This document shows positions 29,349 through 38,621 of a stretch of 38,621 nt of DNA, piece after piece. The translations under genes were made by a program, and so were the position numbers. The DNA is from Snodgrassella gandavensis (GTDB lineage: Bacteria > Pseudomonadota > Gammaproteobacteria > Burkholderiales > Neisseriaceae): positions 1-38,621 of the forward strand of contig NZ_CAJZCE010000020.1 in NCBI RefSeq assembly GCF_914768025.1. Direction: 5' to 3'. The notes below the pieces were generated by a model. That model worked only from the letters and a program-made list of their open reading frames with translations, ran no database searches and was not told where the DNA came from. Numbering within the stretch: the stretch's first letter is position 1; each line of letters begins with the position of its first letter.

Positions 29349-31373
29349 ATGTCTATTTATCTGTTTATTGCTTTGGCTCCGCTCATCGGTTCACTGCTGG
29401 CTGGTTTGTGCGGTAAGCTGATTGGCCGTAGGGGAGCGCATAGCGTTACCATTGCCGGTGTGGCCATTTCTGCAGCGTTGTCTGGCTGGGTGCTTTATGG
29501 CTTTATGAACGGCACCCGCCAGCCTTTTGATGAAAACGTTTATACCTGGCTGACCATGGGTGGACTGGACTTTTCAGTTGGCTTTCTGATTGATACCCTA
29601 ACCGCTACCATGTTGGTGATTGTCACCAGTGTGTCACTGATGGTGCATATCTACACCATTGGTTACATGAGTGATGACGATGGTTATCAGCGCTTTTTCA
29701 GCTATATCTCCCTATTTACCTTTTCCATGCTGATGCTGGTAATGAGTAATAACTTTATCCAGCTATTCTTTGGCTGGGAAGCAGTAGGGCTGGTATCTTA
29801 TCTGCTGATTGGTTTTTACTTCAAACGTGACAGTGCCATTTTTGCCAACCTGAAAGCGTTTCTGGTTAACCGCGTTGGGGATTTTGGCTTTGTGTTGGGA
29901 ATTGGCTTGATACTGGCCTATTTTGGCGGCAGCCTGCGCTATGTCGATGTGTTCCAGCATATTGATCAGGTGAAAAATGCCACTATCGAACTGATTCCCG
30001 GTCATCCGTGGTCACTGATTACCGTTACCTGTATTCTGCTGTTCGTAGGAGCAATGGGTAAATCGGCACAGTTTCCATTGCATGTGTGGCTGCCGGATTC
30101 AATGGAAGGTCCGACCCCGATTTCTGCGCTGATTCACGCCGCCACCATGGTGACAGCCGGTATTTTCATGGTGTCACGTATGTCACCGTTATATGAACTG
30201 TCTGATACCGCACTGGGTGTGATTATGGTGTCTGGCACCATTACCGCGTTGTTTATGGGTTTTCTGGGCATGATTCAGAACGATATCAAGCGTGTGATTG
30301 CCTATTCCACTCTGTCACAACTTGGTTACATGACCGTGGCACTGGGTGCTTCAGCCTATAATATTGCCGTCTTCCATGTCATGACCCATGCTTTCTTCAA
30401 AGCCCTGTTATTCCTTGCTGCCGGTAGTGTGATTATGGGCATGCACCATGATCAGGATATGCGTCATATGGGCGGCTTGCGCAAGTATATGCCAGTAACG
30501 TGGATTTGCATGCTGATTGGTTCCCTGTCGCTGATTGGTACACCATTCTTCTCTGGCTTCTATTCCAAGGATTCCATTATCGATGCAGTAAAAGCGTCAA
30601 ACCTGCCTTTCAGCAGTATTGCCTATGTCGCACTGGTAGCCAGTGTGTTTGTGACCGCGTTCTACTCATTCCGCCTGTATTTTCTGGTTTTTCACGGCGA
30701 AGAAAAATGGCGTAAAGCTGATCATGGTGGGCATCATCATGGCGAAGAGCACCATGGCCTGCGCCCACAGGATAATCCGCATGAAAGCCCGCTGGTGGTA
30801 ACCATTCCGCTGATTCTGCTAGCCATTCCTTCAGTATTTGTCGGCATGTGGGCCATCAAACCGATGCTGTTTAGTGATTTCTACCAGCATGTGATATTCA
30901 TTAACAGTGCGGCACATCCGGCGCTGGCCACTGTAGAAGAAGAATATCACGGCATCTTTGCCATGGCCTTACACAGTCTGACCAGTCCCGTGTTATGGCT
31001 GGTGATTGCCGGGGTAGTACTGGCGTGGTTTTTCTACATGAAAAAACCGCATATTCCAGCCAGAATCGTGGCGTCTATCCGTCCGGTTTATACCCTGCTG
31101 GATAATAAATACTATCTGGATGCGCTTTACTATAACGTTTTTGCCAAAGGCAGCCGCCTGCTGGGAACGTTGTTCTGGAAAGTAGGCGACGTTTTCATCA
31201 TTGATAAATTAATCGTTAACGGTGCCGCGCGCGTGGTTGCCACTGTTGCAGCACTGGTACGGCGGATTCAGACTGGCTATATCTATACTTATGCAACCGC
31301 AATGGTAGTTGGTGTATTCGTGTTGGTAGCGTGGACTTTCTGGCCGTTGCTGAAAACGATGTTCGGCGGTTAA
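29349..31373 (+). CDS. nuoL: NADH-quinone oxidoreductase subunit L
   Basis: This is the largest antiporter-like proton channel, at the far end of the membrane arm, with 674 residues and about 16 hydrophobic segments including the long lateral helix near the C-terminus. LFFGWEAVGLVSYLLIGFYF holds the conserved glutamate. The central lysines lie in GAMGKSAQFPLHVWLPDSMEGPTPISALIHAATMVTAG. A histidine-rich loop (HGGHHHGEEHHG, residues 459-470) interrupts the region between late helices. Such loops occur in other betaproteobacterial NuoL proteins as I recall. Confidence 0.96.
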   Translation: MSIYLFIALAPLIGSLLAGLCGKLIGRRGAHSVTIAGVAISAALSGWVLYGFMNGTRQPFDENVYTWLTMGGLDFSVGFLIDTLTATMLVIVTSVSLMVHIYTIGYMSDDDGYQRFFSYISLFTFSMLMLVMSNNFIQLFFGWEAVGLVSYLLIGFYFKRDSAIFANLKAFLVNRVGDFGFVLGIGLILAYFGGSLRYVDVFQHIDQVKNATIELIPGHPWSLITVTCILLFVGAMGKSAQFPLHVWLPDSMEGPTPISALIHAATMVTAGIFMVSRMSPLYELSDTALGVIMVSGTITALFMGFLGMIQNDIKRVIAYSTLSQLGYMTVALGASAYNIAVFHVMTHAFFKALLFLAAGSVIMGMHHDQDMRHMGGLRKYMPVTWICMLIGSLSLIGTPFFSGFYSKDSIIDAVKASNLPFSSIAYVALVASVFVTAFYSFRLYFLVFHGEEKWRKADHGGHHHGEEHHGLRPQDNPHESPLVVTIPLILLAIPSVFVGMWAIKPMLFSDFYQHVIFINSAAHPALATVEEEYHGIFAMALHSLTSPVLWLVIAGVVLAWFFYMKKPHIPARIVASIRPVYTLLDNKYYLDALYYNVFAKGSRLLGTLFWKVGDVFIIDKLIVNGAARVVATVAALVRRIQTGYIYTYATAMVVGVFVLVAWTFWPLLKTMFGG

Positions 31374-31410
31374 TTGAAGGCATTCAACTTGGTATCTTTA
31401 GGCTATAAAT

Positions 31411-32904
31411 ATGTACGATAACTTACTCAGTTTGGCGATTTGGCTGCCTGTAGCGGCCGGCATCGTAGTGCTGGCGACCGGTTCAGACAGGCATGCTGGT
31501 ATAGCCAGAGTGCTGGCCTTAATCGGTGCGCTGGTTTCCTTTTTAATCACCTTACCGCTGTTTTTCAAATTTGACCGTTTAAATGGTGGCTTCCAATTCA
31601 CAGAATTTCATTTCTGGATTGAAAGTCTCAACATCAACTATGCATTAGGTGTTGATGGCCTGTCTGTCCTGTTTGTGATTCTAAACAGCTTCACAACCTT
31701 ACTGGTGGTGATGGCTGGCTGGCAGGTGATTCAGAAACGGCCGGCACAGTATATGGCTGCTTTCCTGATTATGTCGGGATTGATTAATGGCGCGTTTGCG
31801 GCCATGGATGCCATTCTATTCTACGTGTTCTTTGAAGGTATGCTGATTCCGATGTATCTGATTATCGGCATCTGGGGTGGTCCAAGGCGCGTATACGCAT
31901 CCATCAAGTTTTTTCTGTATACCCTGATGGGTTCGCTGCTGATGCTGGTGGGTTTTGTGTACCTGTCTATGCAGACTGGCGGTTTCTCAATTGAAGCATG
32001 GCACAACATCAAACACATTGCCATGACTGCGCAGGTTTTACTGTTTATCGGCTTTTTCCTGTCTTTTGCGGTGAAAGTGCCGATGTGGCCAGTACACACA
32101 TGGCTGCCGGATGCTCACGTAGAAGCGCCTACTGGCGGCTCAATGGTACTCGCTGCCATTACCCTGAAAATCGGTGGTTATGGCTTCCTGCGTTTTATTC
32201 TGCCTATCCTGCCAGATGCTGCACGTTATTTTGCGCCGGTAATGATTGTACTGAGTCTGGTAGCGGTGATTTATATTGGCATGGTAGCACTGGTACAGAC
32301 AGACATGAAAAAATTGGTGGCTTATTCTTCCATCAGCCACATGGGTTTTGTCACCTTAGGCTTCTTCCTATTTACCGGCGGGTATTTGAATGACTGGGCC
32401 TTTAAAGGTGCCATCATGCAGATGGTATCACACGGTTTTGTTTCGGCTGCCATGTTCATGAGTATCGGCGTAATGTATGACCGGATGCATACCCGTGATA
32501 TTTCTGCTTACGGTGGTGTGGTAAACAGTATGCCGATATTTGCTTCTTTCATGCTGCTATTTGCCATGGCCAACGCCGGCTTGCCCGGTACTTCCGGTTT
32601 TGTGGGCGAATTCATGGTAATTGTCGGTGCAGTAAAAACCAATTTCTGGATTGGTGCTCTGGCAGCGTTAACCCTGATTTATGGTGCAGCCTATACTCTG
32701 TGGATGTTTAAACGAGTTATTTTTGGCACTATCAAAAACCCCGAAGTTGAGCAATTAAAAGATGTGAATAAACGCGAACTGCTTATTCTGGTGATTCTGG
32801 CTATAGCGGTACTCGGTTTTGGTTTGTACCCCGAACCATTTATCGCCGTTGTCCATCAGGCAGCAAATGATTTAATTGTCCAAGCGGCACAAAGCAAACT
32901 GTAA
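31411..32904 (+). CDS. nuoM: NADH-quinone oxidoreductase subunit M
   Basis: This ND4-type antiporter-like proton channel has 497 residues and about 14 hydrophobic segments. FYVFFEGMLIPMYLIIGIWGG carries the conserved glutamate. FAVKVPMWPVHTWLPDAHVEAPTGGSMVLAAITLKIGGYGFLRF carries the channel lysines, and AYSSISHMGFVTLG is the usual third signature. It sits 37 bases after nuoL and 10 bases before nuoN. Confidence 0.96.
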   Translation: MYDNLLSLAIWLPVAAGIVVLATGSDRHAGIARVLALIGALVSFLITLPLFFKFDRLNGGFQFTEFHFWIESLNINYALGVDGLSVLFVILNSFTTLLVVMAGWQVIQKRPAQYMAAFLIMSGLINGAFAAMDAILFYVFFEGMLIPMYLIIGIWGGPRRVYASIKFFLYTLMGSLLMLVGFVYLSMQTGGFSIEAWHNIKHIAMTAQVLLFIGFFLSFAVKVPMWPVHTWLPDAHVEAPTGGSMVLAAITLKIGGYGFLRFILPILPDAARYFAPVMIVLSLVAVIYIGMVALVQTDMKKLVAYSSISHMGFVTLGFFLFTGGYLNDWAFKGAIMQMVSHGFVSAAMFMSIGVMYDRMHTRDISAYGGVVNSMPIFASFMLLFAMANAGLPGTSGFVGEFMVIVGAVKTNFWIGALAALTLIYGAAYTLWMFKRVIFGTIKNPEVEQLKDVNKRELLILVILAIAVLGFGLYPEPFIAVVHQAANDLIVQAAQSKL

Positions 32905-32914
32905 GGAAATGTGA

Positions 32915-34357
32915 ATGAACTGGACAGATTTAACAATATTTCCCGCTGTACCGGAACTGGTGCTGACTGTAGTGCTGTTTACAGTGCTGCTGGTGGATTT
33001 ATGGCTCAATGACAGACAACGCTGGATAACCTGTACCTTGTCAATTATCGGATTGATATTAACGGCAGTAGTACAGTGTCTGGTTTGGACGGAACAGCCA
33101 CAATATGCTTTCCATGATATGTTTGTACTGGATGGCATGGCACAGCTAGCCAAGCTATGCATGTATGTTCTGGTTATTGCATTGTTTATTTACAGCCAGA
33201 CTTATCTGCGTGCCAAAAATATCTATCAGGGCGAATTTTACACACTGACCCTGTTTGCCTTACTGGGTATGGACATCATGGTTTCAGCCTGCCATTTCCT
33301 TACCCTGTATGTAGGGCTGGAATTGCTGTCACTGGCGCTGTATGCCCTGATTGCCCTGCAACGCGACAGTGGCCGTGCGGCTGAAGCAGCGCTGAAGTAT
33401 TTTGTGCTTGGTGCGCTGGCTTCTGGTTTGCTGCTATATGGTATTTCACTGATTTATGGTGCAACTGGGTCTTTGCAGTTACAGCAGGTGCTGGCTGCCA
33501 GTGAAAGCAGTGCCAATCCGTGGCTATTAAAGCTGGGGGTAGTATTTATTGTAGCTGGCATTGTGTTCAAACTGGGTGGCGTACCTTTCCATATGTGGGT
33601 GCCGGATGTATATCAGGGGGCGCCTACTGCTGTCACCGCGTTGGTGGGTACAGCACCGAAAATTGCCGCAACAGTATTTGCTTTCCGCATTCTGGTCTAT
33701 GGCTTGCTCACTCAATGGGAAAGCTGGCGTGAATTGCTGTTGATATTGGGTATTGCTTCGCTGTTGGTGGGTAATCTGGCTGCGATCATGCAAACCAATA
33801 TCAAGCGTATGCTTGGCTTCTCAACAGTATCGCATATGGGCTTTATTCTGCTGGCGCTGCTGGCTGGAGAAACTGGTTGTACCGCAGCTATGTATTACGC
33901 CATCACTTATACTTTAATGGCTTCTGTAGCGTTTGCCATTCTGATGCTGTTGTCCGGCAGAGATGTTGAATGTCAGAATATCAGTGATTTGGCTGGCCTG
34001 AACCAGAAAAATGCCTGGTATGCATTTTTAATGCTGCTGGCGATGTTCTCCATGGCCGGTATTCCGCCGTTGATGGGCTTTTATGCCAAACTGGCGGTTA
34101 TCAAGGCATTACTCGCCAGTGGTTATCTGTGGGTTTCTGTGTATGCAGTAGTAATGTCGCTAATCGGTGCTTTCTATTATCTGCGTGTGGTTAAAGCTAT
34201 GTATTTCGATACACCGGACTCCGTTGCAGAACCTGTTTTTAACATGACCTTTCTGGGCAAGCTGGTTTTATCCGTTAACGGTTTGCTGTTACTGCTATGG
34301 GGTATTTTGCCGGATGGCGTGATGGCTTGGTGTGTACAGGCATTGCTGCACAGCTAA
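32915..34357 (+). CDS. nuoN: NADH-quinone oxidoreductase subunit N
   Basis: This ND2-type antiporter-like channel of 480 residues is the last gene of the operon. Signatures include LYVGLELLSLALYALIAL, GVVFIVAGIVFKLGGVPFHMWVPDVYQGAPTAVTALVGTAPKIAA and MLGFSTVSHMGFILLALL. The gene follows a short GGAAAT ribosome-binding site. A strong terminator 20 bases downstream ends the transcription unit. Confidence 0.96.
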   Translation: MNWTDLTIFPAVPELVLTVVLFTVLLVDLWLNDRQRWITCTLSIIGLILTAVVQCLVWTEQPQYAFHDMFVLDGMAQLAKLCMYVLVIALFIYSQTYLRAKNIYQGEFYTLTLFALLGMDIMVSACHFLTLYVGLELLSLALYALIALQRDSGRAAEAALKYFVLGALASGLLLYGISLIYGATGSLQLQQVLAASESSANPWLLKLGVVFIVAGIVFKLGGVPFHMWVPDVYQGAPTAVTALVGTAPKIAATVFAFRILVYGLLTQWESWRELLLILGIASLLVGNLAAIMQTNIKRMLGFSTVSHMGFILLALLAGETGCTAAMYYAITYTLMASVAFAILMLLSGRDVECQNISDLAGLNQKNAWYAFLMLLAMFSMAGIPPLMGFYAKLAVIKALLASGYLWVSVYAVVMSLIGAFYYLRVVKAMYFDTPDSVAEPVFNMTFLGKLVLSVNGLLLLLWGILPDGVMAWCVQALLHS

Positions 34358-34377
34358 ACTGTTTTGCTTTTTTTCCA

Positions 34378-34405
34378 ACAGCAGCCTTAATGGCTGCTGT
34401 TTTTA
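34378..34405 (+). terminator. Terminator of the nuo operon
   Basis: ACAGCAGCC (34378-34386) pairs with GGCTGCTGT (34392-34400) around a five-base loop and is followed by a T-run to 34405. It lies directly after nuoN. Confidence 0.92.
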
Positions 34406-34421
34406 TAACTGTTGAACCCAC

Positions 34422-34450
34422 TTATCAAAGCTCATAACCACAGGTAAAAT
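34422..34450 (+). promoter_or_regulatory. Candidate proB promoter
   Basis: TTATCA (34422-34427, 4 of 6 match) and TAAAAT (34445-34450, 5 of 6 match) are separated by 17 bases, between the nuo terminator and proB. The resulting leader would be about 25 bases. Confidence 0.45.
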
Positions 34451-34480
34451 GGCTAATTAAACCGTTGAAATAACAACTGC

Positions 34481-35623
34481 ATGGTAAGCATGAATAATTC
34501 AGAATTTAATATCCGCCAAACTGAATGTGTGGTGGTAAAAGTAGGTTCCAGCCTTGTTACCAATGGCGGACATGGGGTAGACCAGAATATCCTGAATAAC
34601 TGGGCTCAGCAGATTGCACAATTACGGGCTCGTGGTATTCAGGTAGTACTGGTTTCCAGTGGTGCGATTGCAGAAGGAATGAAACGGTTGGGCTGGCAGG
34701 TACGCCCCAAAGCGATTAACGAATTACAGGCGGCAGCGGCTGTAGGACAAATGGGACTGGCACAGGCATATGAAGTAGCGTTTGAGTCACTGCATATCCA
34801 GACAGCCCAGATTTTACTCACTCACGATGATTTGAGTCACCGCACCCGTTATTTGAATGCCCGCAGTACGATTCGTACGCTACTGGAGCAGGGGGTGGTA
34901 CCAATTATTAATGAAAATGATTCTGTTACCATTGATGAAATCAAGCTCGGTGATAATGATACTCTGGGGGCACTGGTAACGAATCTGATTGAAGCCGATA
35001 TACTCATTATTCTGACAGATCAGGATGGATTGTATGACCGCGACCCGCGCCAGCATGCCAATGCCAGATTTATTCATAAAATTGCAGCCAGCCATCCGGG
35101 TCTGGAAAGTATGGCCGGTGGTGCAGGTAGCAGTGTGGGTACGGGGGGAATGTATACCAAAGTACTGGCTGCGAGGCGGGCTGCTTTGAGTGGTGCGGCA
35201 ACCTGTATTGCCAATGGACATGCCGATAATGTGCTTTTGCATTTGCTTGACGGTAACGAGGTCGGTACATTATTTACACCGGATGATAACCGGCTGAATG
35301 CGCGTCAGCAGTGGTTATCAGGGCAATTACAGCTGGTGGGTAAACTCATCATTGATGATGGTGCAGTTCAAGCACTTACAATGAATAATTCTAGTTTATT
35401 ATCAATAGGTTGTATTGATGTTTCTGGTCGTTTTGATCGTGGTGCGTTAGTTTCTGTATGTAATCAGACTGGTACCGAAATTGCTCGTGGTCTGATTAAT
35501 TATAATGACAGAGAAATATCACGATTATTGCACCAGCCCTCACATATGATTGAAGATATTTTGGGTTATGTAGCTGAAGAAGAAGTAATGCATCGTGATA
35601 ATATGGTTTTATGCCGTTTGTAG
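34481..35623 (+). CDS. proB: Glutamate 5-kinase
   Basis: This enzyme phosphorylates glutamate in the first step of proline synthesis. It has 380 residues (E. coli 367). The N-terminal amino-acid-kinase domain shows [78 protein letters not shown] and [14 protein letters not shown]-terminal PUA domain (about residues 280-370) follows, including [20 protein letters not shown]. An alternative ATG at 34490 would remove three residues; no strong ribosome-binding site decides between them. proA is not adjacent. Proline feedback inhibition is known for the family and not visible from sequence. Confidence 0.96.
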   Translation: MVSMNNSEFNIRQTECVVVKVGSSLVTNGGHGVDQNILNNWAQQIAQLRARGIQVVLVSSGAIAEGMKRLGWQVRPKAINELQAAAAVGQMGLAQAYEVAFESLHIQTAQILLTHDDLSHRTRYLNARSTIRTLLEQGVVPIINENDSVTIDEIKLGDNDTLGALVTNLIEADILIILTDQDGLYDRDPRQHANARFIHKIAASHPGLESMAGGAGSSVGTGGMYTKVLAARRAALSGAATCIANGHADNVLLHLLDGNEVGTLFTPDDNRLNARQQWLSGQLQLVGKLIIDDGAVQALTMNNSSLLSIGCIDVSGRFDRGALVSVCNQTGTEIARGLINYNDREISRLLHQPSHMIEDILGYVAEEEVMHRDNMVLCRL

Positions 35624-36335
35624 TTGTTACTCTTGATGCTAACAGTCTTCTAAAATGCAACGGACATAATGCAATAACTCATTTTTGTAAATAGATGTTT
35701 AAATATAGCTTTATATAAGGAGTATGAAGCTGTTTTATACGTTTAATGAATCAGTGTCATATTTAAGATACATATATTCTTCAGTATCAAGGGCAATTTC
35801 AACAGACCCCTAATAATTGATACAGCTTTGTAATAGAAGCCTGATAAACAAGCACAACAAAAAAGAGCAAAATATGTATTCAGTAATAACTTTAAATAAT
35901 AAATTCTGAATATTAATAATATTATTGGAATAATTAGTAACAGAATATGATTTCACTCCGTTGGCACTGGATAACTGCATTTGAAATAATCAACAATCAG
36001 TTTTATTCAGCGTGAAAGATAGTCGTAACAAAAAAGATAATGCATTAATTATGCTGCATAATAAAAAGAAGCTGTGAGTAATAAAATAGTATTAAGCTTA
36101 ATTGCAGACTTGCGGTGCTTATCGCCCCCTCTTACTGCTATCTTTATAGAAAAATCACATACAAGCTTAACCATTTATCTGTTCTATGAGTTCTACAAAT
36201 GACAAATCGGCTTATATATTTATTATAAGTGCAGAAGTGATAAACGCGGAAAACATAATAAAACCGGTACCATGAAAATTACATGGTACCGGTTTGCGTA
36301 GGATATGCGCTCTAAACGCAAAGTTTCAGTTTAAT
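35624..36335. other. Long AT-rich gap between proB and the second autotransporter
   Basis: These are about 710 bases between genes that converge. No supported ORF or tRNA was found. It contains an imperfect inverted repeat (GTATCAA at 35784-35790 with TTGATAC at 35817-35823), the 14-base word shared with 13279-13292 (at 36112-36125), and the autotransporter terminator near its right end. Confidence 0.5.
36255..36295 (-). terminator. Terminator of the second autotransporter
   Basis: AAACCGGTACCATG (36261-36274) and CATGGTACCGGTTT (36282-36295) form a perfect 14-bp stem with a seven-base loop. On the minus strand it is followed by a T-rich tract (TTTTATTATG) and lies 40 bases after the autotransporter stop. 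Confidence 0.8.
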
Positions 36336-38621
36336 TTACCAAAGAACTTTCAATCCTACAGATCCACTTACTGGCGCTTTTACTTTAGTATCACCACCAT
36401 TAGACCAGGTATGGCCAACCTCGCCATAAACTGAGACATTATCGTTGACATCATAGCTTCCGCCAACAGCTACCTCAGTGCTGGTATGTCCACCGCCACT
36501 ATGCAATGTGGTGGAGGCATTTCGAGTAGTAAAGGTAGTGTGATCAGTTCCATTGGGAGAATAGAACAAGTTCACACGAGCATGTGGACGTACTGTACCT
36601 TTACCAGTTTGATAATTGCCTTCCATACGAGCACCAACACGGAACAGCCATGCATCATCGTGTCCCTGTTTAACAGTAGTATTACCACTGATATTACTGT
36701 CATCCAGATCCAACCACTGATGTGAGATCTGAGCTTGCGGCTCCAGCTTCCACGCACTGTTACCAACAGAGAACGGTTTACCAGCTTCAACAGAAGCAGT
36801 TACACCGTGACCTTTCTGTTTACTGTTTGCGTTGCCGTCAGGTTTAATATCAACATTATGCCGTGCGCCCTGCAACACTAAATCTACATAAGCACCGTTG
36901 TTATGGGTGTAGTTACCATAGGCACCGAGGAAGTAGGATTTAGTGGCATTTTTACCAACACTGCCATTAACACCGTTGGCAAAGCCATCAACATCCAAAT
37001 CTCCATGCAGATAACCGACATAACCACCAACATTCCAGCCGTTATGTTGCCAGATATCGCTACCTAGCTGTAGACCGGTATAGTCGCCTTCACTGCGAGC
37101 ATCCGCGGCACCATTTTGCTGGATGTCAGCACGTGTGGCAATAACTCTACCCCAGCTCATGCGTGAATCAGACTGTGCCGAGTTGCCCAAGCGTTGATGC
37201 ATATTGCCCAGCATAGTACTGTCAGCCTGACGTAGCTGAGCACCCACAGCAGCATACAGTGGTACTTCTTTACGATACAGTGCTTTTGACTTAGATGAAG
37301 TAGCATCTACAACTCTAGAGCGCAGATACCAGTCATCGCCTTCGCCATCACTATCGCCTTTTAACAAGCGATATTCAAAAGCGCCAGCATCAACATGGCC
37401 ACCAGCTAAACTAAATGCTTTGTCATCACTGGTACCTTGGACATTAATAATGTTGATTCCATCAGTATCACCAGTATCAGCACCGAGGCCACCATCATTA
37501 TGTACTGTAACAGAAGTTGTACCGGTTGCATTACCCGTAATACTTAATCTGTCAGTAGTACTTGTGCTATCCCCCAATACGGTATCAAGCTCTAATGTGC
37601 CGTTATTGCCGGTATAGTCACCGTCGATTATCAACAGGTCACCAGCACGGTGATTACTACTTAAACTAATAGTACCTGCATTTTCAACATTACCACTAAT
37701 GGTTGTTTCCTGAATCGGTGCTATAGCTTTCAGTAACACAGGTGATGGGGAAAGATCTAATGTTCCCTCATTTTCAATCACAAGTTTAGCGGTTTTCAGA
37801 TCACCAGTTAAAGTAAGTTTGCCTTGTTTCTTAACATTGATATTGTCCCAGTTAAGAATAGCTGTATTACCCTCACTACCGCTGCTGACAGAGGAACCTT
37901 TGAGCGTACCATGGATATTTAGGATATCAATGTCACTCTCACCTTCACCACCATCAATGGCCGTCATTTGAGAAATATCGGCACCCTGATTGATAGTAAG
38001 CATGTCACTACCTTTACCAAGCTTGATTGCTCCGATAACTTTTGAACCGTCATCAAGAGTAACGTTAGCATTAGTATCATCATCCTGAATAGCAATTCCC
38101 GAACCACCGGAAACAATTGCACCATTCTGCAAGGTAATAACGTTTGTTGCACCAGCTATACCAGAAGTATGAATACCGGCACCTGTTTCACCTACTACCT
38201 CATTAGCGACACTTATACTAATCGCACCGGTATCGGAAGTATTGATAGCCTCAATACCGACAGGTCCAACAAGCTTACCAGTTGTCGCATAAGTTTGACC
38301 ATTTGGTGAATTATTTTCAATAACAACAGCCGCTGAATTCTTAGAGTTGTCAGGTTGTTTGCCGTCGTCGTCAGGCAGTTTGCCGTCGTCGTCAGGCAGT
38401 TTGCCGTCGTCGTCAGGTTGTTTGCCGTCGTCGTCAGGCAGTTTGCCGTCGTCGTCAGGTTGTTTGCCGTCGTCGTCAGGCAGTTTGCCGTCGTCGTCAG
38501 GTTGTTTGCTGTCGTCGTCAGGCAGTTTGCCGTCGTCGTCAGGTTGTTTGCCGTCGTCGTCAGGTTGTTTGCCGTCGTCGTCAGGTTGTTTGCCGTCGTC
38601 GTCAGGCAGTTTGCCGTCGTC
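36336..38621 (-). CDS. Type V autotransporter with acidic heptad-repeat segment (5' end outside window)
   Basis: The frame is open from the stop at 36336 to the window edge, giving 761 visible residues. The first Met-like codon (TTG at 38132) is not the true start. In protein order it begins with about 90 residues of the repeat D-D-D-G-K-(L/Q)-P. Next comes a passenger of about 400 residues rich in G, T, N, D and I, with beta-helix character (INTSDTGAISISVANEV, LTGDLKTAKLVIENEGTLDLS). The last ~275 residues are the outer-membrane barrel, from MSWGRVIATRADIQ to VSGSVGLKVLW, with the terminal aromatic residue of the class. The signal peptide must lie beyond the window. Passenger function is unknown; adhesion is only a guess. 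Confidence 0.88.
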   Translation of the reverse strand, partial: DDGKLPDDDGKQPDDDGKQPDDDGKQPDDDGKLPDDDSKQPDDDGKLPDDDGKQPDDDGKLPDDDGKQPDDDGKLPDDDGKLPDDDGKQPDNSKNSAAVVIENNSPNGQTYATTGKLVGPVGIEAINTSDTGAISISVANEVVGETGAGIHTSGIAGATNVITLQNGAIVSGGSGIAIQDDDTNANVTLDDGSKVIGAIKLGKGSDMLTINQGADISQMTAIDGGEGESDIDILNIHGTLKGSSVSSGSEGNTAILNWDNINVKKQGKLTLTGDLKTAKLVIENEGTLDLSPSPVLLKAIAPIQETTISGNVENAGTISLSSNHRAGDLLIIDGDYTGNNGTLELDTVLGDSTSTTDRLSITGNATGTTSVTVHNDGGLGADTGDTDGINIINVQGTSDDKAFSLAGGHVDAGAFEYRLLKGDSDGEGDDWYLRSRVVDATSSKSKALYRKEVPLYAAVGAQLRQADSTMLGNMHQRLGNSAQSDSRMSWGRVIATRADIQQNGAADARSEGDYTGLQLGSDIWQHNGWNVGGYVGYLHGDLDVDGFANGVNGSVGKNATKSYFLGAYGNYTHNNGAYVDLVLQGARHNVDIKPDGNANSKQKGHGVTASVEAGKPFSVGNSAWKLEPQAQISHQWLDLDDSNISGNTTVKQGHDDAWLFRVGARMEGNYQTGKGTVRPHARVNLFYSPNGTDHTTFTTRNASTTLHSGGGHTSTEVAVGGSYDVNDNVSVYGEVGHTWSNGGDTKVKAPVSGSVGLKVLW
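38351..38621 (-). repeat. 21-bp in-frame tandem repeat (12 full units plus a partial one)
   Basis: Units start every 21 bases from 38351: twelve complete, and a thirteenth cut by the window end. Each encodes D-D-D-G-K-L-P or D-D-D-G-K-Q-P on the minus strand. Units differ almost only at one codon (CTG or CAA); in increasing coordinate the order is Q L L Q L Q L Q L Q Q Q L. The unit at 38498-38518 also has Ser for Gly. Because the unit is a multiple of three, copy-number changes lengthen or shorten the protein without shifting the frame. The array probably continues past the window. Confidence 0.95.

Noticed and set aside
35784-35823. Inverted repeat GTATCAA/TTGATAC after proB as a terminator
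   Set aside because: The stem is short and bulged, the loop is long and no T-run follows, so it was not called.
38351-38621. Regular repeat array resembling a CRISPR at first sight
   Set aside because: Units are contiguous 21-bp copies with no variable spacers and they encode an in-frame peptide of the autotransporter.

Overview
The window looks like a chromosomal segment of a Neisseriaceae bacterium. LeuS, ThrB, the HPr/EI pair and the fourteen-gene nuo operon all read like Neisseria proteins, but the DNA is AT-richer than Neisseria and lacks dense copies of the Neisseria uptake sequence. A bee-gut Snodgrassella-type organism is my best guess. This is an inference from family resemblance, since no search could be run.

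Layout. Positions 1-290 hold a decayed IS3-type orfA (minus strand). Positions 673-3105 hold a compact phosphotransferase cluster: a mannose-type EIIA, HPr and enzyme I. A terminator follows, then leuS (3453-6095) with its own extended -10 promoter. A shared bidirectional terminator separates leuS from a convergent membrane PQQ glucose dehydrogenase (gcd, 6212-8593). From about 8660 to 13600 the DNA is AT-rich and accessory in character. It holds an HxlR-type regulator, a broken divergent short-chain dehydrogenase, and a type V autotransporter with its own terminator. Housekeeping genes resume with thrB (minus), a TcyP/YdjN-type cystine symporter (plus), asd (minus) and murJ (plus). A small PchB/AroQ-type chorismate-utilising enzyme (minus) lies divergent to the nuo operon.

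nuoA-N (20082-34357) is complete, on one strand, with overlapping or closely spaced genes, and ends at a strong terminator. Its upstream gap carries a good Fur-box match (19942-19960), which fits the known Fur control of nuo in Neisseria meningitidis. proB follows under its own likely promoter. The window ends inside a second autotransporter (minus, 36336 to beyond 38621). Its passenger is preceded by a 21-bp in-frame tandem repeat encoding an Asp-rich heptapeptide.

How the genes fit together. Complex I and the PQQ dehydrogenase both feed electrons to quinone, one from NADH and one from periplasmic sugar. asd, thrB and proB serve aspartate-family and proline synthesis, and the symporter brings in cystine. 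The PTS cluster has no EIIB or EIIC here and probably signals rather than transports. The two autotransporters are the likely host- or biofilm-facing surface proteins. The least explained items are the acidic heptad-repeat stalk, the lone PchB-like enzyme beside the Fur box, and the accessory island around the first autotransporter.
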